DNA of 64,000 bases from Pseudoxanthomonas broegbernensis (GTDB lineage Bacteria; Pseudomonadota; Gammaproteobacteria; Xanthomonadales; Xanthomonadaceae), in NCBI RefSeq assembly GCF_014202435.1, contig NZ_JACHGU010000002.1, positions 620,001-684,000 of the forward strand, given 5' to 3'. This document shows, in pieces, positions 44,768 to 57,080 of this stretch; position 1 is the stretch's first letter; each line of letters opens with the position of its first letter. The notes below the pieces were generated by a model. It searched no databases. It was given only the letters and a program-made list of their open reading frames with translations, and was not told where the DNA came from. Made by a program: the position numbers and the translations under genes.

Positions 44768-45721
44768 ATGCATTCGCCCATCCCCACCCTCGACATCGCC
44801 CGCTTCGTCTCCCCGTCCAGCCCGCGCGACCGCGCGGCCTTTGTCGCCGAGCTGGGCGCGGCCTACCGCGAGTGGGGCTTCGCCGGCATCCGCAACCACG
44901 GCATCGCCCAGGCCACCATCGACGCGGCCTACGCCGTGTTCAAGGAATTCTTCGCCCTGCCGGAGGCGGTCAAGTGCAAGTACCACGTGCCCGGCGGCGG
45001 CGGCGCGCGCGGCTATACCCCGTTCGGGGTGGAGACCGCCAAGGGCGCCCAGCATTTCGACCTGAAGGAGTTCTGGCACATCGGCCGCGAGATCCCGGAC
45101 GACTCCGGGTACCGTCCGGTGATGCCGCCCAACCTGTGGCCGGCCGAGGTGCCGGGTTTCCGCGAGCACGGCTACGGCCTGTACCAGGCGCTGGACGCGC
45201 TCGGCGCGCGGGTGCTGTCGGCGCTGGCCCTGCACATCGGCCTGCCCGGGGACTGGTTCGCCGACAAGACCGACTCGGGCAACTCGATCCTGCGCCCCAT
45301 CCACTACCCGCCGATCACCGCCGAGGACGTCCCCAACGTGCGCGCCGGCGCGCACGAGGACATCAACCTCATCACCCTGCTGGTCGGGGCCAGCGCCTCG
45401 GGGCTGGAAGTGCTGTCGCGCCAGGGCCAGTGGGTGCCGTTGACCGCCGACGCGGACACCATCGTGGTCAACATCGGCGACATGCTGCAGCGCCTGACCA
45501 ACCACGTGTACCCGTCGACCACCCACCGCGTGGTCAACCCGCGCGGCGAGGAGGCGCGCAAGCCGCGCTACTCGGTGCCGTTCTTCCTGCATCCCAACCC
45601 GGATTTCCTGATCGACGTGCTGCCCTCGACCGTCACCCCCGCAAACCCCAGCCGCTACCTGGAACCGATCACCGCCCAGGGCTACCTCGAGCAGCGGCTG
45701 CGCGAGATCAAGCTGAAGTAG
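44768..45721 (+). CDS. 2-oxoglutarate/Fe(II)-dependent oxygenase, isopenicillin N synthase-like
   Basis: A 317-residue member of the DIOX_N plus 2OG-FeII_Oxy family. Iron ligands are His196 and Asp198 in AHEDIN and His253 in TTHRVVNP. The 2-oxoglutarate-binding Arg and Ser are in KPRYSVPFF (Arg267, Ser269). The N-terminal domain has WGFAGIRNHGIAQ. It starts 60 bases after glmM. The substrate is unknown and no secondary-metabolite cluster surrounds it. Confidence 0.93.
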   Translation: MHSPIPTLDIARFVSPSSPRDRAAFVAELGAAYREWGFAGIRNHGIAQATIDAAYAVFKEFFALPEAVKCKYHVPGGGGARGYTPFGVETAKGAQHFDLKEFWHIGREIPDDSGYRPVMPPNLWPAEVPGFREHGYGLYQALDALGARVLSALALHIGLPGDWFADKTDSGNSILRPIHYPPITAEDVPNVRAGAHEDINLITLLVGASASGLEVLSRQGQWVPLTADADTIVVNIGDMLQRLTNHVYPSTTHRVVNPRGEEARKPRYSVPFFLHPNPDFLIDVLPSTVTPANPSRYLEPITAQGYLEQRLREIKLK

Positions 45722-45816
45722 AGCCAACCCACGGCGCGGATGTCCTGCGTTGTCCACTCGCGGCATCGCGCACGCCCCACTATCCTGTCGCGCAATTGGC
45801 CTTCGGGGAGTCGTGC

Positions 45817-46572
45817 ATGCGTCGCAGGGTCGTCGCGGGCAACTGGAAACTTCATGGCACGCGTGCGTTCGCCACGGCGCTGGTCGCCGAGATCGAGGCC
45901 GGGGCGGTGCCGGGGGTGGAACTGGTGATCCTGCCGCCGTTGCCCTACCTGGGCGACCTGATCGAGGACTTCGAGGACACGGCGCTGGCCTTCGGCGCGC
46001 AGGACGTGAGCAGCAACGAGGAGGGCGCCTATACCGGCGAGGTGTCGGCGGCCATGCTGGTGGACGTCGGCGCCACCTACGGGCTGGTGGGCCATTCCGA
46101 GCGGCGCCGCTACCACGGCGAGAGCAGCGAGCTGGTCGCGCGCAAGTTCCGCGCGGCCCTCAATGCCGGCCTGCGGCCGATCCTGTGCCTGGGCGAGCAG
46201 CTTGAGCACCGCCAGGGCGGCCGCACCGAAGAGGCGATCCTGGAGCAGTTGCAGCCGGTGCTGGAGCTGGTCGGTGCGGAGGGCTTCGCCGACGCGATGG
46301 TCTCCTACGAGCCGGTCTGGGCGATCGGCACCGGCCACACCGCCAGCCCGGACCAGGCCCAGGAGGCGCATGCCTTCATCCGTCGCCAGATCGCCAGGCT
46401 GGATGCTAGAATCGGCGATTCCCTGCCGATCCTGTACGGCGGCAGCGTGAAGCCCGACAACGTCGGCCCGCTGTGTGCGCAGCCGGACGTGGACGGCGGG
46501 CTGATCGGCGGTGCCTCGCTGGTGGCCGCGGACTTCCTGGCCATTGTCCGGGCGGTCGCACCGCCCCGGTAG
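45817..46572 (+). CDS. tpiA: Triosephosphate isomerase
   Basis: TpiA (251 aa, E. coli 255) interconverts dihydroxyacetone phosphate and glyceraldehyde-3-phosphate. AGNWKLHG holds the catalytic Lys (Lys11), GHSERRR the catalytic His, and VSYEPVWAIGTGHTA the catalytic Glu with the flexible lid. LYGGSVKPDN and GGLIGGASL bind the phosphate. The ATG at 45817 begins MRRRVVAGNWK. The gene is 16 bases upstream of secG. Confidence 0.97.
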   Translation: MRRRVVAGNWKLHGTRAFATALVAEIEAGAVPGVELVILPPLPYLGDLIEDFEDTALAFGAQDVSSNEEGAYTGEVSAAMLVDVGATYGLVGHSERRRYHGESSELVARKFRAALNAGLRPILCLGEQLEHRQGGRTEEAILEQLQPVLELVGAEGFADAMVSYEPVWAIGTGHTASPDQAQEAHAFIRRQIARLDARIGDSLPILYGGSVKPDNVGPLCAQPDVDGGLIGGASLVAADFLAIVRAVAPPR

Positions 46573-46587
46573 TCGAGATCCAAGACG

Positions 46588-47007
46588 ATGCTGATGCTGA
46601 TCCTCAACGTGGTGTACCTGCTGGTGGCGATCGCGATGATCGTGCTGATCCTGCTCCAGCGCGGCGCGGGCGCGGCGGCCGGGTCCGGGTTCGGGGCGGG
46701 CGCCTCGGGCACGGTGTTCGGCTCGCGTGGCGCCTCCAGCTTCCTGACCAAGACCACCAAGTGGCTGGCGGTGACGTTCTTCGGCATCAGCCTGTTCATG
46801 GCCTGGTACGCCATCCGCAACTCGCACCCGGTGGTCCAGCAGGACCTGGGCGTGATGTCGCAGGCGGTCGCGCCCGCGCCGCAGCCCGGCACCGCGCCGG
46901 GCGAGCTGCCCCTGCCGCCGCCGGCCTCCGAAGTGCCGGCCGCCACCCCCGGCCAGGACGCGGCCCCCGTCCCGCAGCCCACGGAGGCTGCGCCGCCGGC
47001 GCAGTAG
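46588..47007 (+). CDS. secG: Protein-export membrane protein SecG
   Basis: SecG (139 aa) is the small third subunit of the SecYEG channel. Two membrane helices surround the typical Gly-rich loop LLQRGAGAAAGSGFGAGASGTVFGSRG (around residues 22-49). The C-terminus is a long Pro/Ala-rich tail (QPGTAPGELPLPPPASEVP), longer than in E. coli (110 aa). It lies between tpiA and tRNA-Leu, a linkage seen in many proteobacteria. Confidence 0.95.
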   Translation: MLMLILNVVYLLVAIAMIVLILLQRGAGAAAGSGFGAGASGTVFGSRGASSFLTKTTKWLAVTFFGISLFMAWYAIRNSHPVVQQDLGVMSQAVAPAPQPGTAPGELPLPPPASEVPAATPGQDAAPVPQPTEAAPPAQ

Positions 47008-47052
47008 GTCGTACAATGCCGGCGCGCCGCGTGCCGGCGGCAGTCTTGCCTT

Positions 47053-47137
47053 GCCCAGGTGGCGGAATTGGTAGACGCACTACCTTGAGGTGGTAGCGAC
47101 GAGAGTCGTAGGGGTTCGAGTCCCCTCTTGGGCACCA
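47053..47137 (+). tRNA. tRNA-Leu (anticodon GAG)
   Basis: 85 bases with a long variable arm, as expected for tRNA-Leu. GCCCAGG acceptor, anticodon loop TTGAGGT in stem CTACC/GGTAG, T-arm with TTCGAGT and encoded CCA at the 3' end. A TACAAT hexamer at 47012-47017 could serve as its -10 box. Confidence 0.95.
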
Positions 47138-47206
47138 ACGGCTGGACGATGCGGGGCGGATGCGAAACCAGGCGCATCCGTCCGCGATCGGCGGCAATGT
47201 GAACGC

Positions 47207-47230
47207 AGCCCGCGCGACGCGGGCTTTTTT
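47207..47230 (+). terminator. Rho-independent terminator after tRNA-Leu
   Basis: Stem AGCCCGCG / CGCGGGCT with loop CGA, followed by six T. It separates tpiA-secG-tRNA-Leu from the nuo operon. Confidence 0.88.
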
Positions 47231-47265
47231 CATGGAATCGTCGCACCCTGGAACGGTTGCCAGCG

Positions 47266-47295
47266 TTTACTAGTGTGCCGCTCAGCCGCTACAAT
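47266..47295 (+). promoter_or_regulatory. Candidate nuo operon promoter
   Basis: TTTACT (47266-47271) and TACAAT (47290-47295) with an 18-base spacer, just after the terminator and about 165 bases before nuoA. It is the best sigma-70-like pair in this gap. Confidence 0.5.
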
Positions 47296-47460
47296 TCCGC
47301 TGCTACGCAACATCGCGTGAAAGCGTGGCACCCACCGCCGCGCCCGCGGCGCGCAGGAGCCTTCGCCGGCCCCGCGCGGAGGGCGCGACGGGCACTCCGC
47401 GGCCCCCGTGGAAACGACCCAAGCCCGGCCATGCCGGGCAGAGGCAAGAGAGAACTGCAC

Positions 47461-47817
47461 GTGCTGGCCCAATACCTGCCGACCCTGTTGTTCCTGATCG
47501 TGGCCACCGGCATCGGCGTGGCGCTGATCATCGTTGGCCGCGTGCTCGGGCCGCGCCGTCCCGATCCGCAGAAGCTCTCGCCCTACGAGTGCGGCTTCGA
47601 GGCCTTCGAGGACGCGCGCATGAAGTTCGACGTGCGCTACTACCTGATCGCCATCCAGTTCATCGTCTTCGACCTGGAAATCATTTTCATCGTGCCGTGG
47701 ACCCTCGTGTTCCAGGAGCTGGGGCCGCGCGCGCTGGTCACCATGGGCCTGTTCGTCGGAATGCTGTTCCTCGGCTTCGTCTACGTGTGGAAGAAGGGAG
47801 CGCTGGAATGGGAGTGA
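47461..47817 (+). CDS. nuoA: NADH-quinone oxidoreductase subunit A
   Basis: NuoA (118 aa) is a three-helix membrane subunit of complex I near the quinone site. Conserved [22 protein letters not shown] and [11 protein letters not shown] are present. It starts with GTG ([11 protein letters not shown]). Shorter than E. coli NuoA (147 aa), as usual in this group. The end overlaps nuoB by ten bases. Confidence 0.95.
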   Translation: MLAQYLPTLLFLIVATGIGVALIIVGRVLGPRRPDPQKLSPYECGFEAFEDARMKFDVRYYLIAIQFIVFDLEIIFIVPWTLVFQELGPRALVTMGLFVGMLFLGFVYVWKKGALEWE

Positions 47818-48395
47818 CCGGGAACATCATCGGAACCCTGGACCGGCTGATGACCAGCCCGATCCCGGAAGGGCGGGTGGACGACATCCTGCGCCCGGAA
47901 GGCGACAACCCGCTGCTGGAGAAGGGCTACGTCACCACCAGCGTCGACGCCCTGGTCAACTGGGCGCGCACCGGCTCGATGTGGCCGATGACCTTCGGCC
48001 TGGCCTGCTGCGCGGTGGAGATGATGCACGCCGGCGCCGCGCGCCTGGACCTGGACCGCTACGGCGTGGTGTTCCGCCCCTCGCCGCGCCAGTCCGACGT
48101 GATGATCGTGGCCGGCACCCTGGTCAACAAGATGGCCCCGGCGCTGCGCAAGGTCTACGACCAGATGCCCGACCCGAAGTGGGTCATCTCCATGGGGAGC
48201 TGCGCCAACGGCGGCGGCTACTACCATTACTCGTACTCGGTTGTGCGCGGCTGCGACCGCATCGTGCCGGTGGACGTCTACGTGCCCGGCTGCCCGCCGA
48301 CGGCCGAGGCGCTGGTCTACGGCATCCTGCAGTTGCAGAAGAAGATCTGGCGCACCCAGACCGTGGCGAAGAACAAGAACACCATCGCCCGCTGA
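47808..48395 (+). CDS. nuoB: NADH-quinone oxidoreductase subunit B
   Basis: NuoB (195 aa) carries iron-sulfur cluster N2, the direct electron donor to quinone. The tandem cysteines are in LACCAVEMM, with further ligands in GSCANGGG and [11 protein letters not shown]. The ATG lies inside the nuoA 3' end. Confidence 0.97.
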   Translation: MGVTGNIIGTLDRLMTSPIPEGRVDDILRPEGDNPLLEKGYVTTSVDALVNWARTGSMWPMTFGLACCAVEMMHAGAARLDLDRYGVVFRPSPRQSDVMIVAGTLVNKMAPALRKVYDQMPDPKWVISMGSCANGGGYYHYSYSVVRGCDRIVPVDVYVPGCPPTAEALVYGILQLQKKIWRTQTVAKNKNTIAR

Positions 48396-48450
48396 CCCTT
48401 TCGATCCACTGCGCCGCTGCGGCGCGCTACCGACGGAAACGCCAAGCCCC

Positions 48451-49203
48451 ATGGCCGAGCCATCTGCCACCTTCGCCCAACGCCTGCGCGAGCGCTTCCC
48501 CGGCGCCCAGGTCGCCGTGGCCGAATCCCGCGGCGAGATCACCCTCGAGGCCGCCGGCCAGGACTGGCTGGCCACCTGCCTGGCCCTGCGCGACGAGTTC
48601 GGCTTCGAGCAGCTCACCGACCTGTGCGGCATCGACTACATGGGCTTCGGCAGCGACGAGTGGGACACCGACGACGTCTCCTCCGGCGGCTTCAGCCGCG
48701 GCGTGGAGGGCAAGGGCGCCGGCCGCTTCGCCTGGGGCGAGCGCACGAGCGAACAGACCGCCGGCAGCATCGACGACATCCTGGTGCCGGAGCGGCGCTT
48801 CGCCGCGGTGGTCCACCTGTTGTCCTACGCGCACAACCGGCGCCTGCGCCTGCGCTGCTTCGCGCCGGACGACGCGCTGCCGGTAGTGCCGTCGGTCACC
48901 GGGATCTGGCCGGGCGCCAACTGGTTCGAGCGCGAGGCCTTCGACCTGTACGGCATCATCTTCGAGGGCCACCCGGACCTGCGCCGCATCCTCACCGACT
49001 ACGGCTTCGTCGGTCACCCGTTCCGCAAGGACTTCCCGCTGATCGGGAATGTGGAAGTGCGCTACGACGAGGAGCGCAAGCGCGTGATCTACGAGCCGGT
49101 GACCTCGGTCGAGCCGCGCGTGGGCGTGCCGCGCGTGATCCGCGACGACGCGCGCTACGAAACCGCCGCCGGCGAAGCCGCACAACGGGAGGCCGCCAAG
49201 TGA
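48451..49203 (+). CDS. nuoC: NADH-quinone oxidoreductase subunit C
   Basis: NuoC (250 aa) is the 30-kDa peripheral arm subunit. Family motif [22 protein letters not shown] and DFPL are present. Between the CGIDY strand and [10 protein letters not shown] there is a 45-residue acidic, Gly-rich insertion ([20 protein letters not shown] and following). In E. coli nuoC and nuoD are fused, while here they are separate with a four-base GTGA overlap. Confidence 0.95.
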   Translation: MAEPSATFAQRLRERFPGAQVAVAESRGEITLEAAGQDWLATCLALRDEFGFEQLTDLCGIDYMGFGSDEWDTDDVSSGGFSRGVEGKGAGRFAWGERTSEQTAGSIDDILVPERRFAAVVHLLSYAHNRRLRLRCFAPDDALPVVPSVTGIWPGANWFEREAFDLYGIIFEGHPDLRRILTDYGFVGHPFRKDFPLIGNVEVRYDEERKRVIYEPVTSVEPRVGVPRVIRDDARYETAAGEAAQREAAK

Positions 49204-50540
49204 GCGCGATCCAGGCAGAAGCGATGTCCCCCGACACCACGATCCGCCAGGCCGGGCAAAGCCTGGCCAGCAATCCGGCCGAGGTCCGGCAGGAGATCCG
49301 CAACTACACCATGAACTTCGGCCCGCAGCACCCGGCCGCGCATGGCGTGCTGCGCCTGATCCTGGAGATGGACGGCGAGACCATCGTCCGCGCCGATCCG
49401 CACGTGGGCCTGCTCCACCGCGGCACCGAGAAGCTGGCCGAGTCCAAGCCGTTCAACCAGTCCATCGGCTACATGGACCGCCTGGACTACTGCTCGATGA
49501 TGTGCAACGAGCACGCCTACGTGCGCGCGATCGAGTCCCTGATGGGGATCGAGGCGCCCGAGCGCGCCCAGTACATCCGCACCATGTTCGACGAGATCAC
49601 CCGGATCCTGAACCACCTGATGTGGATCGGCGCCGGTGGGCTCGACCTGGGCGCGATGGCCGTGTTCCTGTACGCCTTCCGCGAGCGCGAGGAGCTGATG
49701 GACGCCTACGAGGCGGTCAGCGGTGCGCGCATGCACGCGACCTACTATCGTCCGGGCGGCGTCTACCGCGACCTCCCCGGCCGCATGCCCAAGTACCGGG
49801 AATCGCCCTGGCACAAGGGCGCCAAGCTCAAGCGCTTCAACGAGGCCCGCGAAGGCTCGCTGCTCGACTTCCTGGACAACTTCACCCGCGAGTTCCCCAA
49901 GCGCGTGGACGAGTACGAGACGCTGCTGACCGAGAACCGCATCTGGAAGCAGCGCACCGTGGGCATCGGCGTGGTGACCCCGGAGCAGGCGCGTGCCTGG
50001 GGCATGACCGGAGTGATGCTGCGCGGCTCGGGCATCGCCTGGGACCTGCGCAAGAAGCAGCCCTACGCGAAGTACGGCGCGGTCGATTTCGACATCCCGG
50101 TGGGCACCGAGGGCGACTGCTACGACCGCTACCTGGTGCGCGTGGCCGAGATGCGCCAGTCCAACCGGATCGTCGCCCAGTGCGTGGCCTGGCTGAAGGC
50201 CAACCCCGGCCCGGTGATGGTGCAGAACTTCAAGGTCGCTCCTCCCTCGCGCGAGGAGATGAAGAACGACATGGAAGCGCTGATCCACCACTTCAAGCTG
50301 TTCTCCGAGGGCTATTGCGTGCCGGCCGGCGAGACCTACGCCGCGGTCGAGGCGCCCAAGGGCGAGTTCGGCTGCTACCTGGTCTCCGACGGAGCCAACA
50401 AGCCGTTCCGCGTGCACCTGCGCGCGCCCGGCTTCGCCCACCTGTCCTCGATGGACGCGATCGTGCGCGGCCACATGCTCTCCGACGTGGTGGCGATGAT
50501 CGGTACCTATGATCTTGTATTCGGCGAGGTGGATCGATGA
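49200..50540 (+). CDS. nuoD: NADH-quinone oxidoreductase subunit D
   Basis: NuoD (446 aa) is the 49-kDa subunit that lines the quinone pocket. [29 protein letters not shown] and the C-terminal [11 protein letters not shown] ... [16 protein letters not shown] motifs are seen. I chose GTG at 49200 because GGGAGG at 49187-49192 is at good distance. An in-frame ATG at 49224 is the alternative. Coupled to nuoC and nuoE by overlaps. Confidence 0.96.
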   Translation: MSAIQAEAMSPDTTIRQAGQSLASNPAEVRQEIRNYTMNFGPQHPAAHGVLRLILEMDGETIVRADPHVGLLHRGTEKLAESKPFNQSIGYMDRLDYCSMMCNEHAYVRAIESLMGIEAPERAQYIRTMFDEITRILNHLMWIGAGGLDLGAMAVFLYAFREREELMDAYEAVSGARMHATYYRPGGVYRDLPGRMPKYRESPWHKGAKLKRFNEAREGSLLDFLDNFTREFPKRVDEYETLLTENRIWKQRTVGIGVVTPEQARAWGMTGVMLRGSGIAWDLRKKQPYAKYGAVDFDIPVGTEGDCYDRYLVRVAEMRQSNRIVAQCVAWLKANPGPVMVQNFKVAPPSREEMKNDMEALIHHFKLFSEGYCVPAGETYAAVEAPKGEFGCYLVSDGANKPFRVHLRAPGFAHLSSMDAIVRGHMLSDVVAMIGTYDLVFGEVDR

Positions 50541-51064
50541 AGGCCACCGGTAATTTCGAGAACGCGCGCAACGTCGACCCGATGGTCGTCCTCAGCGACG
50601 GCACCCGCGCGCACATCGACCACTGGTTGACCAAGTTCCCGCCCGACCGCAAGCGGTCGGCGGTCATTCAGGGCCTGCACGCGGCCCAGGAGCAGAACAA
50701 CGGCTGGCTGAGCGACGAGCTGATCGCCGCGGTGGCCAAGTACCTGGAAATCCCGCCGGTGTGGGCCTACGAGGTGGCGACCTTCTACTCGATGTTCGAG
50801 GTCCAGCAGGTCGGCCGCAACAACGTGGCCTTCTGCACCAACATCAGTTGCTGGCTCAACGGCGCGCAGGACCTGGTCGCGCACGCCGAGAAGAAGCTGG
50901 GCTGCAAGCTGGGCGAATCCACCGCCGACGGCCGCGTCTACCTCAAGCGCGAGGAAGAGTGCGTGGCCGCCTGCTGCGGCGCCCCGGTGGTCGTGATCAA
51001 CGGCCATTACCACGAGAAGCTCACCGCCGAGAAGGTGGACGAGCTGCTCGACGGACTGAAGTGA
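50537..51064 (+). CDS. nuoE: NADH-quinone oxidoreductase subunit E
   Basis: NuoE (175 aa) is the 24-kDa thioredoxin-fold subunit holding [2Fe-2S] cluster N1a. Ligand cysteines are in [11 protein letters not shown] and [13 protein letters not shown]. The ATG overlaps the nuoD stop (ATGA). Confidence 0.96.
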   Translation: MKATGNFENARNVDPMVVLSDGTRAHIDHWLTKFPPDRKRSAVIQGLHAAQEQNNGWLSDELIAAVAKYLEIPPVWAYEVATFYSMFEVQQVGRNNVAFCTNISCWLNGAQDLVAHAEKKLGCKLGESTADGRVYLKREEECVAACCGAPVVVINGHYHEKLTAEKVDELLDGLK

Positions 51065-51075
51065 GGCGGCGGCAG

Positions 51076-52449
<1,374 letters not shown>

Positions 52450-52552
52450 GCGCGTCGCATTTCCAGCTCCCCGGGCACGCCCGCGCAGCACGCGTGCGCA
52501 CCCAGCCCCTCGATTCGAGGGGCGATGTCGCCTTCATGAAGGGTGTCGCCGC
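52450..52552 (+). other. Leader between nuoF and nuoG with a palindromic hairpin
   Basis: This 103-base gap contains CCCCTCG (52506-52512) pairing with CGAGGGG (52516-52522). No T-run follows, so it is not a classical terminator. The ribosome site AAGGG at 52539-52543 serves nuoG. Confidence 0.5.
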
Positions 52553-54817
52553 ATGAGCGCCCAACCAGTGAACCCGAACCTGCCGCCGGACCACGTCACC
52601 GTCTTCATCGACGGGGTGGAGCTGGCCGCGCCCAAGGGCTCGATGATCATCCAGGCCGCCGACAAGGCCGGCATCCCGATCCCGCGCTTCTGCTACCACG
52701 ACAAGCTGGCGGTGGCGGCCAACTGCCGCATGTGCCTGGTCGATACCGAGGTCGGCGGGCGTTCGGCGCCCAAGCCTTCGCCGGCCTGCGCCACCCCGGT
52801 GATGGACGGGCTGAAGGTCTTCACCCGCAACGAGAAGGCGCTGAAGGCGCAGCGCAACGTGATGGAGTTCCTGCTGATCAACCATCCGCTGGACTGCCCG
52901 GTCTGCGACCAGGGCGGCGAGTGCGAGCTGCAGGACCTGTCGCTGGGCTATGGCCGCTCGGTCAGCCGTTTCGTCGAGCGCAAGCGCGTGGTGCCGGACG
53001 AGGACATCGGGCCGCTGGTGGCCACCGAGATGACCCGCTGCATCCACTGCACCCGCTGCATCCGCTTCACCGGCGAGATCGCGGGCACCTACGAACTGGG
53101 CGGCATGTACCGCGGCGAGAGCCTGCAGATCGGCACCTACGACGGCAAGCCGCTGACCACCGAGCTGTCGGGCAACGTCATCGACGTGTGCCCGGTGGGC
53201 GCGCTGACCAACAAGGTGTTCCAGTTCCGCGCCCGGCCGTGGGAGCTGATCGCCCGCGAATCCCTGGGCTACCACGACGCGATGGGTTCCAACCTGTTCC
53301 TGCATACCCGCCGCGGCGAAGTGCTGCGCACCGTGCCGCGCGAGAACGAGGCGGTCAACGAGTGCTGGCTGTCCGACCGCGACCGCTACTCGCACCAGGG
53401 CCTGGGGGCCGCCGACCGCGCCACCGCGCCGCTGCGCAAGGTGGACGGGCAATGGCGCGAGGTTTCCTGGAGCGAGGGCCTGGCCGCGGCCGCGCAGATC
53501 CTGCGCGCTCATCGCGGCGATGCGCTGGGCGTGCTGGCCCATCCGGCCACCTCCAACGAGGAAGGCGGGCTGCTGGCACTGCTGGCCGCCGAGCTGGGCA
53601 GCGGCAACATCGACCACCGCATCGGCAACCGCGACTTCTCCGACGCGGCCGTGGCCGAGCCGTTCGGGCTGCCGCTGGCCGAGATCGAGGACGCCGATGT
53701 CGTCGTCCTGGTCGGCAGCAACGTCCGCCACGAGCTGCCGCTGCTGCATGCACGGCTGCGCAAGGCCCAGGTCAATCGCAACGCCCGCATCCACGCGGTC
53801 AACCCGGTCGACTTCGACTTCACCTTCGCCCTGGCGGGCAAGCAGATCGTGCCGCCGTCCCGCTTGGCGCAGGCGCTGGGCGACACCTCGCTGCGCCAGG
53901 CCGCGCAGGAGGCGACCCGTGCGGTGGTGATCGTCGGCGCCATCGCCGAGAACCACCCGCAGGCCGCCGCGATCCGCGCCGCCGCGCGCGAGTTCGCGGT
54001 CGCCACCGGTGCGGCGCTGTGCCGCATCCCGCAGGGCGCCAATGCCGTGGGCCTGGCCCGCGCCGGCGTGCTGCCGGACGTGCGCGCGGCGGGTGGACGG
54101 GATGTCGCCGGCATGTTCGCCGAGCCGCGCAGCGCCTACGTGCTGTACGGCATCGAGCCGGGCCTGGATTTCGCCGACACCGCCGCGGCGCTGAAGGCGC
54201 TCGATGCGGCCCAGGTCGTGGCCTTCAGCCAGTTCGCCTGCGAATCCACCCGCGCGGTGGCCGACGTGATCCTGCCGATCGGCGCGTTGCCGGAAATCGA
54301 GGCCACGCTGACCAACCTCAACGGCATCGAGCAGGTCGCCCATGCCGCCGGCAAGCCGCCGGGCCAGGCCCGCGAGGGCTGGCGCGTGCTGCGCGCGCTG
54401 GGCGGGGAGCTGGAGCTGGCCGGCTTCGGGTTCACCGACCTGGCCGGTGCGCGCGCGCTGCTGGAAGGCGGGCGCAAGGTGCAGGTCAAGCCCGGCTCCG
54501 CCGGCGATGTGGGCCAGGGCGGTCTCGAACTGGCGCTGGTGCCGGCCATCTACCGCACCGACGCGGTGGTGCGCCGCGCCGCCGCGCTGCAGGCCCATCC
54601 CCTCAACCGCGCCGCGTGCATCGTGTTGAACCCGGCCGACGCCGCGGCCGCCGGCCTGGCCGATGGCGCGATGGCCAAGGCCAGGGGCGCCAGCGGCACC
54701 GCCGCGCTGCCGGTGGAAGTGGACGGGCGGGTGGCCGCGGGCGCGGCCTGGATCGAAGGCGGCCACGGCGCCACCGCGCCGCTGGGCGCGGGCCGGGTCG
54801 AGGTGGTGGCTGCATGA
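52553..54817 (+). CDS. nuoG: NADH-quinone oxidoreductase subunit G
   Basis: NuoG (754 aa) is the largest peripheral subunit. N-terminal ferredoxin-like [2Fe-2S] site [15 protein letters not shown], His/Cys cluster [14 protein letters not shown], then [10 protein letters not shown] and [13 protein letters not shown]. The C-terminal half is the molybdopterin-oxidoreductase-like domain, probably without cofactor. Shorter than E. coli NuoG (about 900 aa). Coupled to nuoH by ATGA. Confidence 0.96.
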   Translation: MSAQPVNPNLPPDHVTVFIDGVELAAPKGSMIIQAADKAGIPIPRFCYHDKLAVAANCRMCLVDTEVGGRSAPKPSPACATPVMDGLKVFTRNEKALKAQRNVMEFLLINHPLDCPVCDQGGECELQDLSLGYGRSVSRFVERKRVVPDEDIGPLVATEMTRCIHCTRCIRFTGEIAGTYELGGMYRGESLQIGTYDGKPLTTELSGNVIDVCPVGALTNKVFQFRARPWELIARESLGYHDAMGSNLFLHTRRGEVLRTVPRENEAVNECWLSDRDRYSHQGLGAADRATAPLRKVDGQWREVSWSEGLAAAAQILRAHRGDALGVLAHPATSNEEGGLLALLAAELGSGNIDHRIGNRDFSDAAVAEPFGLPLAEIEDADVVVLVGSNVRHELPLLHARLRKAQVNRNARIHAVNPVDFDFTFALAGKQIVPPSRLAQALGDTSLRQAAQEATRAVVIVGAIAENHPQAAAIRAAAREFAVATGAALCRIPQGANAVGLARAGVLPDVRAAGGRDVAGMFAEPRSAYVLYGIEPGLDFADTAAALKALDAAQVVAFSQFACESTRAVADVILPIGALPEIEATLTNLNGIEQVAHAAGKPPGQAREGWRVLRALGGELELAGFGFTDLAGARALLEGGRKVQVKPGSAGDVGQGGLELALVPAIYRTDAVVRRAAALQAHPLNRAACIVLNPADAAAAGLADGAMAKARGASGTAALPVEVDGRVAAGAAWIEGGHGATAPLGAGRVEVVAA

Positions 54818-55905
54818 ACGAACTGCTGATTCAAGCGATTGGCCCGCTGCGCGAATGGTTCTACGGCCTGGGCGAACTCGGCCCGGCGCTGTGGATCGTG
54901 CTCAAGATCCTCACCGTCGCCATGCCGGTGATCATCGCCGTGGCGTTCTACGTGGTCTGGGAGCGCAAGCTGATCGGCTGGATGCACGTGCGCCACGGGC
55001 CGATGTACGTGGGCATGGGCGTGTTCCAGGCCTTCGCCGACGTGTTCAAGCTGCTGTTCAAGGAAGTCATCCAGCCGGCCAGCGCGCACAAGGTGATGTA
55101 CATCCTGGCGCCGCTGATCGTGCTGGCGCCTTCGTTCGCGGCCTGGGCGGTGGTGCCGTTCGACTACAGGCTGGTGCTGTCCAACGCCAATGCCGGCCTG
55201 CTGTACCTGCTGGCGATGACTTCGCTGGGCATCTACGGCGTGATCATCGCCGGCTGGGCCTCGAACTCCAAGTACGCGTTCCTGGGCGCCATGCGCTCGG
55301 CCGCGCAGATGGTCAGCTACGAGATCGCGATGGGTTTCGCCCTGGTCGGGGTGATGGTCGCCGCCGGCAGCCTCAACCTGACCGACATCGTGATGGCGCA
55401 GTCGGGCGACGCCGGCTTCTTCGAATGGTTCTGGCTGCCGCTGCTGCCGCTGTTCGTCGTGTACTGGGTGTCCGGCGTGGCCGAGACCAACCGCGCCCCG
55501 TTCGACGTGGTCGAGGGCGAGTCGGAGATCGTGGCCGGGCACATGGTGGAGTACTCCGGCTCGGCGTTCGCGCTGTTCTTCCTGGCCGAATACGCCAACA
55601 TGATCCTGGTCAGCTTCCTGATCGCGCTGTTCTTCCTCGGCGGCTGGCTGAGCCCGATCCAGGGCTGGGTGGTCGCCGACGTGTCGCCGTGGGTGGACTG
55701 GATCTGGAAGGGCGGCTGGCCGTGGCTGCTGGCCAAGGTGTTCTTCTTCGCCAGCGGCTACATCTGGTTCCGCGCCACCTTCCCGCGCTACCGCTACGAC
55801 CAGATCATGCGCCTGGGCTGGAAGGTGTTCATCCCGCTGACCATCCTGTGGATCGCGGTCACCGCGCTGATGGCGTTCTATGGCGTGTTCGAGAAGGGCG
55901 CCTGA
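54814..55905 (+). CDS. nuoH: NADH-quinone oxidoreductase subunit H
   Basis: NuoH (363 aa) is the eight-helix membrane subunit that forms part of the quinone channel. [42 protein letters not shown] and FFLAEYANM are conserved family segments. C-terminal [13 protein letters not shown] matches too. Begins inside the nuoG stop. Confidence 0.97.
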   Translation: MNELLIQAIGPLREWFYGLGELGPALWIVLKILTVAMPVIIAVAFYVVWERKLIGWMHVRHGPMYVGMGVFQAFADVFKLLFKEVIQPASAHKVMYILAPLIVLAPSFAAWAVVPFDYRLVLSNANAGLLYLLAMTSLGIYGVIIAGWASNSKYAFLGAMRSAAQMVSYEIAMGFALVGVMVAAGSLNLTDIVMAQSGDAGFFEWFWLPLLPLFVVYWVSGVAETNRAPFDVVEGESEIVAGHMVEYSGSAFALFFLAEYANMILVSFLIALFFLGGWLSPIQGWVVADVSPWVDWIWKGGWPWLLAKVFFFASGYIWFRATFPRYRYDQIMRLGWKVFIPLTILWIAVTALMAFYGVFEKGA

Positions 55906-55909
55906 TCCG

Positions 55910-56398
55910 ATGAACAAAGTCGTCCACTACCTCAAGAGCCTGATGCTGCTGGAGCTGCTCCAGGGCCTGGGCCTGACCCTGCGCTACCTGTTCCGTCCCA
56001 AGTACACGATGATGTACCCGATGGAGAAGTTCCCGCAGTCGCCGCGCTTCCGCGGCCTGCACGCGCTGCGCCGCTATCCCAACGGCGAGGAGCGCTGCAT
56101 CGCCTGCAAGCTGTGCGAGGCGGTATGCCCCGCGCTGGCCATCACCATCGACTCGACCCGGCGCGAGGACGGCACCCGCCGCACCACGCGCTACGACATC
56201 GACCTGTTCAAGTGCATCTACTGCGGCTTCTGCGAGGAAAGCTGCCCGGTGGATTCGATCGTGGAGACGCACGTGCTGGAGTACCACTTCGAGAAGCGCG
56301 GCGAGAACATCGTCACCAAGCCGCAGTTGCTCGCGATCGGCGACCGCCTGGAGGCGGAGATCGCCGAGCGCCGCGCGGCCGACGCCGCCTACCGCTGA
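55910..56398 (+). CDS. nuoI: NADH-quinone oxidoreductase subunit I
   Basis: NuoI (162 aa) carries two [4Fe-4S] clusters. The ligand sets are [12 protein letters not shown] and [18 protein letters not shown]. The N-terminal amphipathic helix ([16 protein letters not shown]) docks to the membrane arm. It starts five bases after the nuoH stop. Confidence 0.97.
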   Translation: MNKVVHYLKSLMLLELLQGLGLTLRYLFRPKYTMMYPMEKFPQSPRFRGLHALRRYPNGEERCIACKLCEAVCPALAITIDSTRREDGTRRTTRYDIDLFKCIYCGFCEESCPVDSIVETHVLEYHFEKRGENIVTKPQLLAIGDRLEAEIAERRAADAAYR

Positions 56399-56405
56399 GG
56401 CCACG

Positions 56406-57080
56406 ATGGACTGGATCAAGATCGCCTTCTACGCCTTCGCCGCCGTGGCCGTCGCCTCGGCCGGCGCCGTGATCAGCGTGCGCAACCCGGTCAACGCGGT
56501 GCTGTGCCTGATCCTGACCTTCTTCTCCATCGCCTGCACCTGGCTGCTGGTCGGCGCCGAGTTCCTCGGCGTGGCCCTGATCCTGGTGTACGTCGGCGCG
56601 GTGATGGTGCTGTTCCTGTTCGTGGTGATGATGCTGGACATCGACGTGGACGCGCTGCGCGAGGGCTGGGTGAAGTTCCTGCCGGTGGGCGTGGTGGTGG
56701 CGGTGGTGATGCTGGTGCAGATGCTGGCCCTGATCGGGGTCAAGGCGCGCTCGGCAATGCCGTTCCCGGACAATGCCGCCGCCGCGGCCGCCGACACGTC
56801 CAATACCCGCTGGCTGGCCGAGCGCCTGTTCACCGACTTCATCCTGCCGTTCGAATTCGCCGCGGTGATCCTGACCGTGGCGGTGATCGCGGCGGTGACG
56901 ATCACCCTGCGCAAGCGCACCGGAATCAAGAGCCAGAACCCGTCCGAGCAGTCGCGGGTCAGGGCGGGCGACCGCCTGCGCATGGTCTCGATGCCGGCCG
57001 AGCGGCCGGCCACGGACGCGCCGCCCGCCGATGGGCCGGGCACGGACGCGCAGGCCGGAACCCGGGAGGGCGGCGCATGA
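56406..57080 (+). CDS. nuoJ: NADH-quinone oxidoreductase subunit J
   Basis: NuoJ (224 aa, E. coli 184) has five membrane helices. [18 protein letters not shown] and [17 protein letters not shown] are the conserved parts. The C-terminus carries an extra Pro/Ala-rich, charged tail of about 40 residues ([18 protein letters not shown]). It overlaps nuoK by four bases. Confidence 0.95.
   Translation: MDWIKIAFYAFAAVAVASAGAVISVRNPVNAVLCLILTFFSIACTWLLVGAEFLGVALILVYVGAVMVLFLFVVMMLDIDVDALREGWVKFLPVGVVVAVVMLVQMLALIGVKARSAMPFPDNAAAAAADTSNTRWLAERLFTDFILPFEFAAVILTVAVIAAVTITLRKRTGIKSQNPSEQSRVRAGDRLRMVSMPAERPATDAPPADGPGTDAQAGTREGGA

Noticed and set aside
46588-47007. The Pro/Ala-rich tail of SecG as a sign of a fusion or frameshift
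   Set aside because: The frame is continuous and such tails are common in SecG of high-GC proteobacteria.
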